Positions 1 to 6,355 of a stretch of DNA of 7,093 nt are shown here, in pieces (positions within the stretch are counted from its first letter, which is position 1; every line of letters begins with the position of its first letter). The notes under the pieces were generated by a model. It was not told the origin of the DNA, did not search any database, and saw only the letters and a program-made list of their open reading frames with translations. The stretch is from NCBI GenBank assembly GCA_002386045.1, contig DGEQ01000106.1, positions 1-7,093 on the forward strand, given 5' to 3'. The translations under genes were made by a program, and so were the position numbers. The stretch comes from Hungateiclostridiaceae bacterium UBA3922 (GTDB lineage Bacteria > Bacillota > Clostridia > Acetivibrionales > DTU013).

Positions 1-1428
1 TCATCGCTGCTGCTGTTCTACTGCAAGTACCTTTTTGCCAATCCCTCATACGCCGTCAGCAAGATAGCAGCGAAGTTCAGGGACGGATACCTGGTCAATG
101 AGAATGACGTATTCATACCGGAAACGGGAGTGTATGACAAGTCCGTCAGGGATGTGGAAAGGATCAGCAGCCTTGAACAGTATCTTGCAACATACCCGAG
201 CTTCAGGACTATCCTGAAGAAAGAATCGCTCAACGCAATGGAAGACTGCCTGGGCTCGATAAGCCGCATCAGGGCCATGTGCGAAGAAAAAGGCGTTTCT
301 TTCATGCTGATAATATCACCGATATACCATACGGAAATGGACATATATGACAAGGCACAGCTCAGGGAATTCCTCACCCGGCTGTCAGAGATAACCCCGT
401 ACTGGGATTTTTCCGGATATAATTCTGTCAGCTTTGAGCCGAGGTACTTCTATGACCCTTACCATTTCAGGAATGCGGTGGGGGACATGGTGCTGGCCAG
501 GATATTCGGGGATGGAGGCATATATATCCCGGAGGATTTCGGCAGGTATGTCACATCTGAAAACATAGATGAGCACCTGGCCGTGTATTTCGGAGGAGCC
601 GGTACGGAAGGCCCCGCCGGCGACGCAGGCATGTCAGCAGGGCTTATCGATACCGGGCGGTATACCTGCAATGTCCCGATACTTATGTACCACCACATCG
701 ATGATGAAGTGACCAGCAGTTCGGTGATAACACCCGAAAGGTTCGAGGAACATCTGGCTGCCCTGAAGGAGGCCGGATTCAGCGCCATTACGCTGCACCA
801 GCTGGCTGCCTATGTGGAAAAAGGCGAGGAACTCCCGGAAAACCCGGTAGTCATCACCTTCGATGACGGCTACAGGAGCAATTACGAACTGGCGTACCCG
901 CTGCTGAGGAAATACGGCATGGCGGCAACCATAAATGTGATAGGAGTGACAGTGGGCGCAGAGACATATAAGGATACGGGCGTGCCGATAATAGCACACT
1001 TCAGCTTCGACGAAGCACGTGAAATGGTGCGGAGCGGCCTGGTAGACATACAGAGCCACAGCTATGATATGCACAACGTCGAACAGCTGGATGTGGATTA
1101 CCGGCAGGGGGTCTGTATGAAACCGGGCGAAAGCGAAGAGGAATATATTGCTGCGTTCCGAAGCGATTTTGAAAGGTCGAGGAAGGAAATCGAAGAAAAA
1201 ACAGGTGCCAGAGTGATCGCATACGCTTACCCCAATGGCTGGTACACGACTTTGAGCGAAGTTCTGTTGAGCGAAATGGGCGTAAAGATCACGCTGACGG
1301 TGGAAGAAGGCATGAATACCGTTATCAGGGGTCTGCCGCAGAGCCTGAGGACAATGAAGAGGTACCATGTCAATAATGACATTTCGGGCAGTGAGCTTGT
1401 TGAAAGGATCAGGTCGGATCTCCGGTAG
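1..1428 (+). CDS. SGNH/DltD-like domain fused to polysaccharide deacetylase (CE4), 5' partial
   Basis: The frame is open from base 1, so the gene begins upstream; 475 codons are visible. The GTG at 130 is an internal valine codon, not the start. Numbering from base 1, residues 1-190 resemble the C-terminal part of SGNH/DltD/AlgJ-like proteins of acylation loci. A strand ending LIISPIY is followed by YFYDPYHF, whose D152 and H155 fit the family's catalytic DxxH pair; the nucleophile Ser block would lie upstream. A Gly/Ala-rich linker (about 198-220) leads to a CE4 (NodB) domain from V225 to about 470. It shows PILMYHH, TFDDG (D288, D289), SHSYDMH (H353, H358) and AYPNG (410-413). The five-residue step between the metal histidines is typical of IcaB/PgaB-type poly-N-acetylglucosamine deacetylases. 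Both domains should act outside the membrane on an envelope or secreted glycan. The carrier protein and FkbH-like genes follow after 185 bases. The CE4 call is firm; the SGNH call is moderately sure because its N-terminal half is missing. Confidence 0.88.
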   Translation, partial: SSLLLFYCKYLFANPSYAVSKIAAKFRDGYLVNENDVFIPETGVYDKSVRDVERISSLEQYLATYPSFRTILKKESLNAMEDCLGSISRIRAMCEEKGVSFMLIISPIYHTEMDIYDKAQLREFLTRLSEITPYWDFSGYNSVSFEPRYFYDPYHFRNAVGDMVLARIFGDGGIYIPEDFGRYVTSENIDEHLAVYFGGAGTEGPAGDAGMSAGLIDTGRYTCNVPILMYHHIDDEVTSSSVITPERFEEHLAALKEAGFSAITLHQLAAYVEKGEELPENPVVITFDDGYRSNYELAYPLLRKYGMAATINVIGVTVGAETYKDTGVPIIAHFSFDEAREMVRSGLVDIQSHSYDMHNVEQLDVDYRQGVCMKPGESEEEYIAAFRSDFERSRKEIEEKTGARVIAYAYPNGWYTTLSEVLLSEMGVKITLTVEEGMNTVIRGLPQSLRTMKRYHVNNDISGSELVERIRSDLR

Positions 1429-1433
1429 TGATT

Positions 1434-1464
1434 GCTGAAGCAGCAGTTTGAGTGGAACTTCAGC
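1434..1464. repeat. Inverted repeat just after the deacetylase stop
   Basis: GCTGAAG (1434-1440) and CTTCAGC (1458-1464) form a perfect 7-bp stem with a 17-base loop, five bases after the stop codon. No T tract follows at once; the next T run is ATTTT at 1471-1475. A third copy of GCTGAAG lies at 1511-1517, so the arm could also pair with an alternative partner. It may be a weak terminator or a 3'-end stabilising hairpin. The stem is visible, but the role is a guess. Confidence 0.3.
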
Positions 1465-1550
1465 CGGCGCATTTTACCTGGAGTATTGGTTAAAGTACCG
1501 TTATAGTTTAGCTGAAGTATCACATGAAGTGAAAAATAGCGTATGGAGTA

Positions 1551-1559
1551 TGATAAAAT
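1551..1559 (+). promoter_or_regulatory. Candidate extended -10 promoter for the carrier protein gene
   Basis: TGATAAAAT at 1551-1559 is an extended -10 (TGn plus TAAAAT, 5 of 6 to consensus). No convincing -35 lies 17-18 bases upstream (TGAAAA at 1530-1535 is poor), which extended -10 promoters tolerate. Transcription would start near 1566 and leave a leader of about 55 bases, in which GCAGG (1574-1578) and CCTGC (1586-1590) can form a small hairpin. If real, the carrier and FkbH-like genes can be transcribed apart from the upstream fusion gene. Confidence 0.4.
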
Positions 1560-1622
1560 AAATGTAACGGACTGCAGGCAGATACCCTGCGGAGAATCCA
1601 TATTCGGACGGGGATGTGCTAT

Positions 1623-1865
1623 ATGGATACGAGAGAAAAAATAATAGAGTTTTTCAAAAGCCGCGGGAAAGGAGATGGTCTCACATACGATACGGACCTG
1701 TTCAAGGGTGGTTATGTAAACTCGCTGTTTGCCCTCGAAATGGTCGTATTCCTGGAAGAGACTTTTAAAATAAAGCTCAAAAACAAAGATATAAATGAGA
1801 AAAATTTCAGGACCATCGACAGTATTGCGTCCGTGGTGGAAAAATACACACAGGGGGACAGATGA
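1623..1865 (+). CDS. Acyl carrier protein, FkbH-associated type
   Basis: An 80-residue carrier protein with the usual four-helix ACP layout. The phosphopantetheine attachment site is the Ser of NSL in YVNSLFALEMVVFLEE (S34 here), where most ACPs have DSL. This variant, followed by a conserved NFRTIDSIASVVEKY end, is typical of small stand-alone carriers paired with FkbH-like enzymes. I place the start at ATG 1623, eight bases after GGA (1612-1614); an in-frame ATG at 1614 would add MCY but has a poorer ribosome site. FkbH follows after 39 bases, so the two are almost certainly co-transcribed and the carrier is the probable acceptor of the FkbH-loaded acyl group. A role in bulk fatty acid synthesis is unlikely, as no fab genes are nearby. 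A DltC-like role in envelope acylation is inferred from context. Confidence 0.88.
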   Translation: MDTREKIIEFFKSRGKGDGLTYDTDLFKGGYVNSLFALEMVVFLEETFKIKLKNKDINEKNFRTIDSIASVVEKYTQGDR

Positions 1866-1890
1866 GCAGCAAGAGGAGACAGAGGATCAG

Positions 1891-1896
1891 AAGGAG
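1891..1896 (+). promoter_or_regulatory. Strong ribosome binding site for the FkbH-like gene
   Basis: AAGGAG at 1891-1896 lies eight bases before ATG 1905 and fixes that start. It sits in the 39-base gap after the carrier stop, which holds no terminator, supporting a carrier-FkbH operon. Confidence 0.7.
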
Positions 1897-1904
1897 ATGC
1901 GGGT

Positions 1905-2951
1905 ATGTCCAAAAAGATAAAGTGCCTGGTCTGGGACCTGGACAACACGATCTGGGACGGAGTGCTCCTTGAGGACAGAAATGTCGTCCTTAAGGAAGGC
2001 ATAACGGACATCCTGGAAGAGCTGGACAGGCGCGGGATACTGCTTTCCATCGCCAGCAGGAATGACAGGGACGATGCGATGAGAAAGCTTAAAGAGTTCG
2101 GGATTGATGAATACTTTATTTATCCTCAGATCGGATGGGGCAGCAAGGCCGAATCAATCAGGGAAATCGCGGCATCGCTCAATATCGGCACAGACACGTT
2201 TGCATTCATAGACGACCAGCCTTCCGAACGGGAGGAAGTGAAATTCGTGCTGCCGGAGGTCATGACCATAGATGCGGCTGAATATAAAGACCTTCTGCAT
2301 ATGGAAAGGCTCACTCCCAGGTTCATAACCGAGGATTCCAGGATGCGGAGGAAAATGTACCAGGCAGACCTGGAAAGGAAAACTGCAGAGAGTTCTTTCA
2401 AGGGCTCAAGCGAAGAATTCCTGGCCACGCTCGGTATGGAGCTCACGGTGGCACCTGTGGAGAAGGGTGACCTTGAGAGGGTCGAAGAACTCACGATACG
2501 AACCAATCAGCTCAACTCGACCGGACTGACATACAGCTACGAGGAGCTTGAAAGTTACATAACGTCGAAGGACCACATTTTCCTGATCGCAGAGCTCAAA
2601 GATAAATTCGGCCCTTACGGTAAGATAGGGCTGGTCCTGCTCGAGGAAAAGAAAGACGAGCTGAGGATAAAGCTCCTGCTGATGTCCTGCCGGGTCATGA
2701 CCAGGGGCATCGGATCCGCGCTGCTCGTCTATGTGATAAAGCTGGCCGCGCAAAAAGGCAAGAGGCTTGTCGCCGACTTTATCGACACCGGCAGGAACAG
2801 GGTGATGTACATCACCTATAAGCTTATGGGTTTCGAGGAAACCGGACCGGACGAAAGCCCCGGTGAAAACGGTATGATCGAGCTTGAATACAGGGGCAGC
2901 GGAGAAAAGGAATACCCCTCATATCTGAAGTTCATACTGAAAAGCAGTTGA
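1905..2951 (+). CDS. FkbH-like HAD-IIIC phosphatase/glyceryltransferase
   Basis: A 348-residue cytoplasmic enzyme of the FkbH-like, HAD subfamily IIIC type. The HAD core is complete: motif I WDLDNTIWDG (nucleophile D11, acid D13), motif II LLSIASRND (S51), motif III lysine in GWGSKAES (K82) and motif IV FIDDQ (D104, D105). The C-terminal half, from about 180, is the acetyltransferase-like region of the family, with RTNQLNSTG and MSCRVMTRGIG. Characterised members such as OzmB dephosphorylate 1,3-bisphosphoglycerate and pass the glyceryl group to a carrier protein, usually for methoxymalonyl-type polyketide units. Only two cysteines exist, C7 and C262; C262 lies in the conserved MSCRV motif. 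No polyketide synthase or other methoxymalonyl gene is visible, so here it more likely feeds the adjacent carrier for glycan decoration. Family assignment is secure; the exact acyl group is inferred. Confidence 0.92.
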   Translation: MSKKIKCLVWDLDNTIWDGVLLEDRNVVLKEGITDILEELDRRGILLSIASRNDRDDAMRKLKEFGIDEYFIYPQIGWGSKAESIREIAASLNIGTDTFAFIDDQPSEREEVKFVLPEVMTIDAAEYKDLLHMERLTPRFITEDSRMRRKMYQADLERKTAESSFKGSSEEFLATLGMELTVAPVEKGDLERVEELTIRTNQLNSTGLTYSYEELESYITSKDHIFLIAELKDKFGPYGKIGLVLLEEKKDELRIKLLLMSCRVMTRGIGSALLVYVIKLAAQKGKRLVADFIDTGRNRVMYITYKLMGFEETGPDESPGENGMIELEYRGSGEKEYPSYLKFILKSS

Positions 2952-2963
2952 AGCCGGCCTGCC

Positions 2964-2992
2964 TGATCCAGGGCCATTCTCAGCCCGGATCA
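2964..2992. terminator. Hairpin between convergent genes, possible bidirectional terminator
   Basis: TGATCC-A-GGGC (2964-2974) pairs with GCCCGGATCA (2983-2992), giving a 10-bp stem with one bulged A and an 8-base loop. It fills the gap between the FkbH-like stop (2951) and the stop of the minus-strand membrane protein (2993). Neither side carries a T tract, so it is not a classic intrinsic terminator; its position is the main argument. Confidence 0.4.
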
Positions 2993-3484
2993 TCAGCCGA
3001 GCCTTGACAGCTTGTTGAGTATCGTTAAAAGGACTACTGCGATATTCGTTACGCTCGAGAAGAATACCTGGGGCTTGTATTTGTTCTTATCGAAGCCGCC
3101 GCTTCCTTTCTGCAGCTTCCGGATCATGAAATGGACCTGGAAAACTATTGCCAGCGCGGCTATGCACTTCAGCAGGAAAGTTTCGAGGAAAAACGCGCAG
3201 TATAAGATGAAGACGATGATCACCATGTTGACGGCGACGCTCAGGCCGTCGCCGAATTTGCGTATATCGATGCCTACCAGTTCCTCGAGTTCTTCTTCCA
3301 GTTCCTCGTCAGGTTCCGGCTTTTCAAATCCTTTGAGTACTACCAGGCTGAATATGCTTTTTACTGATGACAGCGTGACCAGCACGGCCATCACAAGGAA
3401 AAACATATCGTGATCCGCTGACAGGGCGATTATCGGAAACGCCAGGATCACGAGGAATAACAGTGCACTACCCTTTGATTGCAT
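2993..3484 (-). CDS. Multi-span membrane protein of unknown function
   Basis: A 163-residue protein I do not recognise. Hydrophobic stretches at about 6-22, 27-50, 81-103, 104-122 and 138-158 suggest four or five membrane segments. Between the second and third lies a strongly acidic stretch (PEPDEELEEELEEL, 56-69) and then GIDIRKFGDG. A short basic loop with Lys and Gly (about 122-137) precedes the last segment. The ribosome site is AGGGGG (3490-3495), five bases before the ATG. It lies 58 bases downstream of the VanW-family gene on the same strand and probably shares its transcript. No enzymatic motif is visible. It is most likely an integral membrane partner or an unrelated small membrane protein; function is unassigned. 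Confidence 0.75.
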   Translation of the reverse strand: MQSKGSALLFLVILAFPIIALSADHDMFFLVMAVLVTLSSVKSIFSLVVLKGFEKPEPDEELEEELEELVGIDIRKFGDGLSVAVNMVIIVFILYCAFFLETFLLKCIAALAIVFQVHFMIRKLQKGSGGFDKNKYKPQVFFSSVTNIAVVLLTILNKLSRLG

Positions 3485-3525
3485 TTTGTCCCCCTGCTGA
3501 AAACATATTCAGGCAAATAAACGTC

Positions 3526-3538
3526 CGCGGAGTCCGCG
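3526..3538 (-). repeat. Short GC hairpin between VanW-family gene and membrane protein gene
   Basis: On the minus strand, just after the VanW-family stop, a 5-bp all-GC stem (CGCGG/CCGCG) encloses a 3-base loop. A T-rich run (TTTATTT) begins four bases later. It could partly terminate or process the transcript and lower expression of the downstream membrane protein. The stem is short, so this is tentative. Confidence 0.25.
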
Positions 3539-3542
3539 TGCA

Positions 3543-5495
3543 TCAGTTGCCGGCCGCATCGGCACTACTGCCGGTCCCGTCCGTGCCATCGGATTGTCCG
3601 TCACCGGCCTGGCCGTTGCCGGCCGCGTCCGGAACGGACGGCGCGTCAGCCGATGTTTCCCGGATGTCCGTGATCTCTTCGGATGTGTCCGGAGCTTCCG
3701 GCGCGGCACCTGTTGTTCCGTGTTCGTCGGGATCATCGGCAGCCGCCCCGCTTCCGGCATTATCGGCAGCGGGTCCTGCGCCTGTGCCCTGTCCGCCGGC
3801 AGTACCTGTCGGCGTATCCGCAGCAACTGTCCCGGCCTGTGCTGCAGATGCGGCCTTATTGGCCATCTGTGCCGCAAGTCCGGGCGTAAGGGTCCCGTCG
3901 GGCTGTCTTATACCGACAAGGTATTCCTCGTCGCACGGGTTGTAGCGGCTCGTGTGTATCTTTGTCTGTGAAATTACCTTGTCGCCTATCTTTACCGTTT
4001 TATACGTTTCCACCACGTATCCGTCGGTACCGTACTGGCTTTTCTTCACCGTTCCCACGGGAAGCGTCGGATCGTCCACGTATTTTGTTTTGTATTTCGT
4101 GTGGCTCAGGGTTTTTGTGCTGATAGCCACGGTTTTTCCTGGGGTCAGGTTGGTCCCGAGGAACACTACGTGTACCTGGTTGTTCTCCACCCACGACAGT
4201 ATCTTTATGGGCCAGCCGGTGTTGTTTATGAAACGCAGGTCCGTACCGCCATAGTAAGCGGTGGCATCCTGGCCCAGCGGCACGTATGTCACTATGAACG
4301 AGTGGTTGCTTCTCTCCACCACTTCGAGGTCTGCCAGCAGCACTGCATTGTAGAGCGTGCTTGACGCCTGGCATATGCCGCCGCCTGTTTCTTCCACCAC
4401 GCGCCCCCTGACAAATACATTTGCCGGCTTGTAGCCCGTCTTTTCGTTTCTCGGGCCTACCACCCGGTTGAAGGAAAATTCTTCGCCCGGCATGAGTATA
4501 TAGTTGTGGTACTTTTCGGAGGCAAGGGCTATGTTGTGCATCCTGTTTTTCTCAGTCTGTGTCCTGGTCTCGAAAGACGTGCTGTACCTGGCGAGTTCGT
4601 CCCTGAAGAGCATGGACTCTGCCTTTTCGGACGTGATCTCCGGTATGACATATGTGACCGGAAGCCTGCGCCGGATATTTTCAGTATTATTGATCTCGCC
4701 GATTATCTTCTCCAGTTCCGCCCTGTCGATCTGCCTGCCTGCTCTGTGGGGCACCAGTACCAGGTTGTCGTTCTCCATCGTGTAATAGGCATCCTGGGGG
4801 TCACATACTATACTTTCATATACCCTGGCCGTATCGAAACGCGTTGGTTCGGTTATGATCACACCGGGCCTGATGACCTCCCCCCTGCCCTTCCTTAACA
4901 TATCGATGACAAGCTGCCGTATCTCAGCCTTGTCGACTGCTTCTCCGTGCTGCCCGGATCTGATCACGACCTCGTCGTCGGAAACCAGGAGGGCGCCTTC
5001 CGTTACTTCCCGGAAAGCCATTGCCGTGAACCTGTCCACGAAATCATCGATCCTGCTCTCATCACAGATCTGATCGACATAGACCGTAAACCCGCTCAAA
5101 CTCGCCCTTGCTATGTCGTAAAGCCGGTAGAACACGTTGCCGGTGCGGCCCACTGAAAAAGCTTTTTCCGCGGCAGCTTCGACGTCGTATACTACACCGA
5201 GATCCGGGTATGACGCTTTCAGTTCGGCCAGGTCCGTCTTGAGTGTTATCTCAAGGCGTGAGGCCGGAACCGTGTATTTGGAATGCAGAAGTTCGAGGAT
5301 CTCGCTTTTGCTCATGCCCGAGACATCGAGGGTCCCCACGTGTACGCCCCGGTAAGCGTATTCGTACTGCAGGGTGATGTATGAGCAGACAGCTGCGGAC
5401 AGCAGCATTACGCCGGTAAAAATGAGCAGTATGATGACAGGCAGTTTCAGTTTTTTCTTTTCAGCAGGGACGACGGCAGCAACTTCGCTCTTCAT
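3543..5495 (-). CDS. VanW-family envelope protein with peptidoglycan-binding-4 and G5-like regions
   Basis: A 650-residue membrane-anchored extracytoplasmic protein. Residues 1-17 are a short cytoplasmic Lys-containing lead and about 18-40 one membrane segment, so the rest faces outside. Residues 48-295 look like PG_binding_4-type repeats (RGVHVGTLDVSGMSKSEI at the front). The VanW domain spans about 305-435, with FSFNRVVGPR, GGGICQASSTLYNAVL (G371-Q376) and RSNHS (H398). Residues 456-520, with a DDPTLPVGT turn, resemble a G5 adhesion domain. From 539 to the end the chain is an Ala/Gly/Asp/Thr-rich, probably disordered tail with no sorting signal. VanW was named from some vancomycin-resistance clusters, but its biochemical role is unsettled and chromosomal homologues are common in Clostridia; no van genes are present, so resistance should not be inferred. 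Its ribosome site AGGTGG sits four bases before the ATG. Confidence 0.93.
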   Translation of the reverse strand: MKSEVAAVVPAEKKKLKLPVIILLIFTGVMLLSAAVCSYITLQYEYAYRGVHVGTLDVSGMSKSEILELLHSKYTVPASRLEITLKTDLAELKASYPDLGVVYDVEAAAEKAFSVGRTGNVFYRLYDIARASLSGFTVYVDQICDESRIDDFVDRFTAMAFREVTEGALLVSDDEVVIRSGQHGEAVDKAEIRQLVIDMLRKGRGEVIRPGVIITEPTRFDTARVYESIVCDPQDAYYTMENDNLVLVPHRAGRQIDRAELEKIIGEINNTENIRRRLPVTYVIPEITSEKAESMLFRDELARYSTSFETRTQTEKNRMHNIALASEKYHNYILMPGEEFSFNRVVGPRNEKTGYKPANVFVRGRVVEETGGGICQASSTLYNAVLLADLEVVERSNHSFIVTYVPLGQDATAYYGGTDLRFINNTGWPIKILSWVENNQVHVVFLGTNLTPGKTVAISTKTLSHTKYKTKYVDDPTLPVGTVKKSQYGTDGYVVETYKTVKIGDKVISQTKIHTSRYNPCDEEYLVGIRQPDGTLTPGLAAQMANKAASAAQAGTVAADTPTGTAGGQGTGAGPAADNAGSGAAADDPDEHGTTGAAPEAPDTSEEITDIRETSADAPSVPDAAGNGQAGDGQSDGTDGTGSSADAAGN

Positions 5496-5567
5496 AGATC
5501 CACCTTTTCAGCTATCACGGCAGAGATCATGCCGGCAGATAAAACATACTATTCTAAAGACTCTTAT

Positions 5568-5596
5568 ATTATCGCAATTGTTTCATAAAATCTCAA
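5568..5596 (-). promoter_or_regulatory. Sigma-A-type promoter for the VanW-family gene
   Basis: Read on the minus strand, TTGAGA (5591-5596, 5 of 6) and GATAAT (5568-5573, 5 of 6) are separated by exactly 17 bases in AT-rich DNA. The predicted start near 5561 gives a leader of about 65 bases before the ATG at 5495. Spacing and matches make this one of the best promoters in the window. Confidence 0.7.
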
Positions 5597-5636
5597 TATA
5601 TTTGTTGATTCCCGGGAAAGCATAATTTAAACATAA

Positions 5637-5666
5637 TTGTAGAAACGGATCGAAAAAAGGTATAGT
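5637..5666 (+). promoter_or_regulatory. Candidate promoter for the NUDIX gene
   Basis: TTGTAG (5637-5642) and TATAGT (5661-5666, 5 of 6) are separated by 18 bases. The -35 is weak, matching only TTG. The leader would be about 35 bases and includes AAGGGG (5691-5696), ten bases before ATG 5707. It points away from the VanW-family promoter, with about 40 bases between the two -35 boxes, so one regulator bound there could affect both. Confidence 0.5.
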
Positions 5667-5706
5667 ATTTATATGTACTCATCTGATCTTAAGGGGAAAT
5701 AAACCG

Positions 5707-6297
5707 ATGAATGTGTTCAATGAGGCAGAATTCAGGGATCTGTGCAGGAGGCTTGGCTCGGAAGGCGTGATAAGGGATGTGACCGTGAGATACCCGACTC
5801 CAAGGTATTTCAACAGGGTGCGGCACTTCGTCCGGCATGACAGGAGGGGCGAAGTAGTATTCTGTGTCATAAGGCCGAACGGAAAGGTCATCATGACCAG
5901 GCGCGATGATTACCCGGCCGGCATCTACAGGATACCGACGGGAGGGATCGGCTACGGCGAAGATGTGGCCGATGCCGTCTTCAGGGAAGTGCGGGAAGAG
6001 CTTGGGCTCGAAGTCAGGATAAGGGCTTTTGCCGGTGTGGTAAGGATCAGGTTTGAATACAGGAATGAAAACATCATGTTCTGCTCATACATATTCATCC
6101 TGGATGAAACTGGCGGCAGGCTCATGGCGGATGCCAGCGACGACGAGATCAGCGAGATACGGGAAGTGGACCTGGAGGAATTCGGGCAACTGGTCCGGGC
6201 ACTCGGCAATATCGGCGGGAAATGGCAGGACTGGGGCAAATTCCGGTATGTTACGTCAAACGCCGTGCTGGATTATTTGAAACACGGGAGTATATAA
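5707..6297 (+). CDS. NUDIX hydrolase
   Basis: A 196-residue soluble protein with a perfect Nudix box (GX5EX7REUXEEXGU) from G79 to L101; the central stretch is REVREELGL (93-101) with metal-binding glutamates E97 and E98. These enzymes cleave nucleoside diphosphates linked to another moiety, using Mg2+ or Mn2+. The strand before the box (VVFCVIRPNGKVIMTRRDDYPAGIYRIPTGG) is the usual family lead-in. About 48 residues precede the fold, starting MNVFNEAEF, with no recognisable domain. Substrate cannot be deduced: nothing visible marks it as MutT, ADP-ribose or coenzyme A type. The start at 5707 is supported by AAGGGG ten bases upstream. A DUF2508 gene follows after 58 bases and may share the transcript. 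Confidence 0.93.
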   Translation: MNVFNEAEFRDLCRRLGSEGVIRDVTVRYPTPRYFNRVRHFVRHDRRGEVVFCVIRPNGKVIMTRRDDYPAGIYRIPTGGIGYGEDVADAVFREVREELGLEVRIRAFAGVVRIRFEYRNENIMFCSYIFILDETGGRLMADASDDEISEIREVDLEEFGQLVRALGNIGGKWQDWGKFRYVTSNAVLDYLKHGSI

Positions 6298-6355
6298 TCG
6301 TCGAACTGTGCCTATACTTATAGCAAAAGGTAGTTTTTGCAAGAAGGTGCAGTTC

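Noticed and set aside
130..132. GTG as start of the deacetylase gene
   Set aside because: The frame is open to base 1, the upstream residues fit the same domain, and no ribosome site precedes the GTG. It is an internal valine codon.
634..1368. Long minus-strand open frame opposite the deacetylase
   Set aside because: It is antisense to a gene with intact CE4 motifs; its translation is rich in His, Phe and Cys with no recognisable domain. It is a shadow frame.
1..2951. A true dlt operon or a polyketide methoxymalonyl cassette
   Set aside because: There is no DltA-type adenylating gene, the carrier has NSL rather than a DltC-like site, and no synthase, dehydrogenase or methyltransferase of the methoxymalonyl pathway is visible.
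3463..3945. Plus-strand open frame rich in Pro, Ala and Ser over the VanW tail
   Set aside because: GC-rich low-complexity DNA stays open in several frames. The minus-strand frame is continuous with a well-formed VanW domain, so the plus-strand frame is a shadow.
3543..5495. Vancomycin resistance gene
   Set aside because: VanW-family domains are common in chromosomes of Clostridia; no vanA/B ligase, vanH, vanX or two-component genes are present.
6308..6355. Earlier GTG start for the DUF2508 gene
   Set aside because: No ribosome site precedes 6308, whereas AAGGTG lies six bases before ATG 6356.
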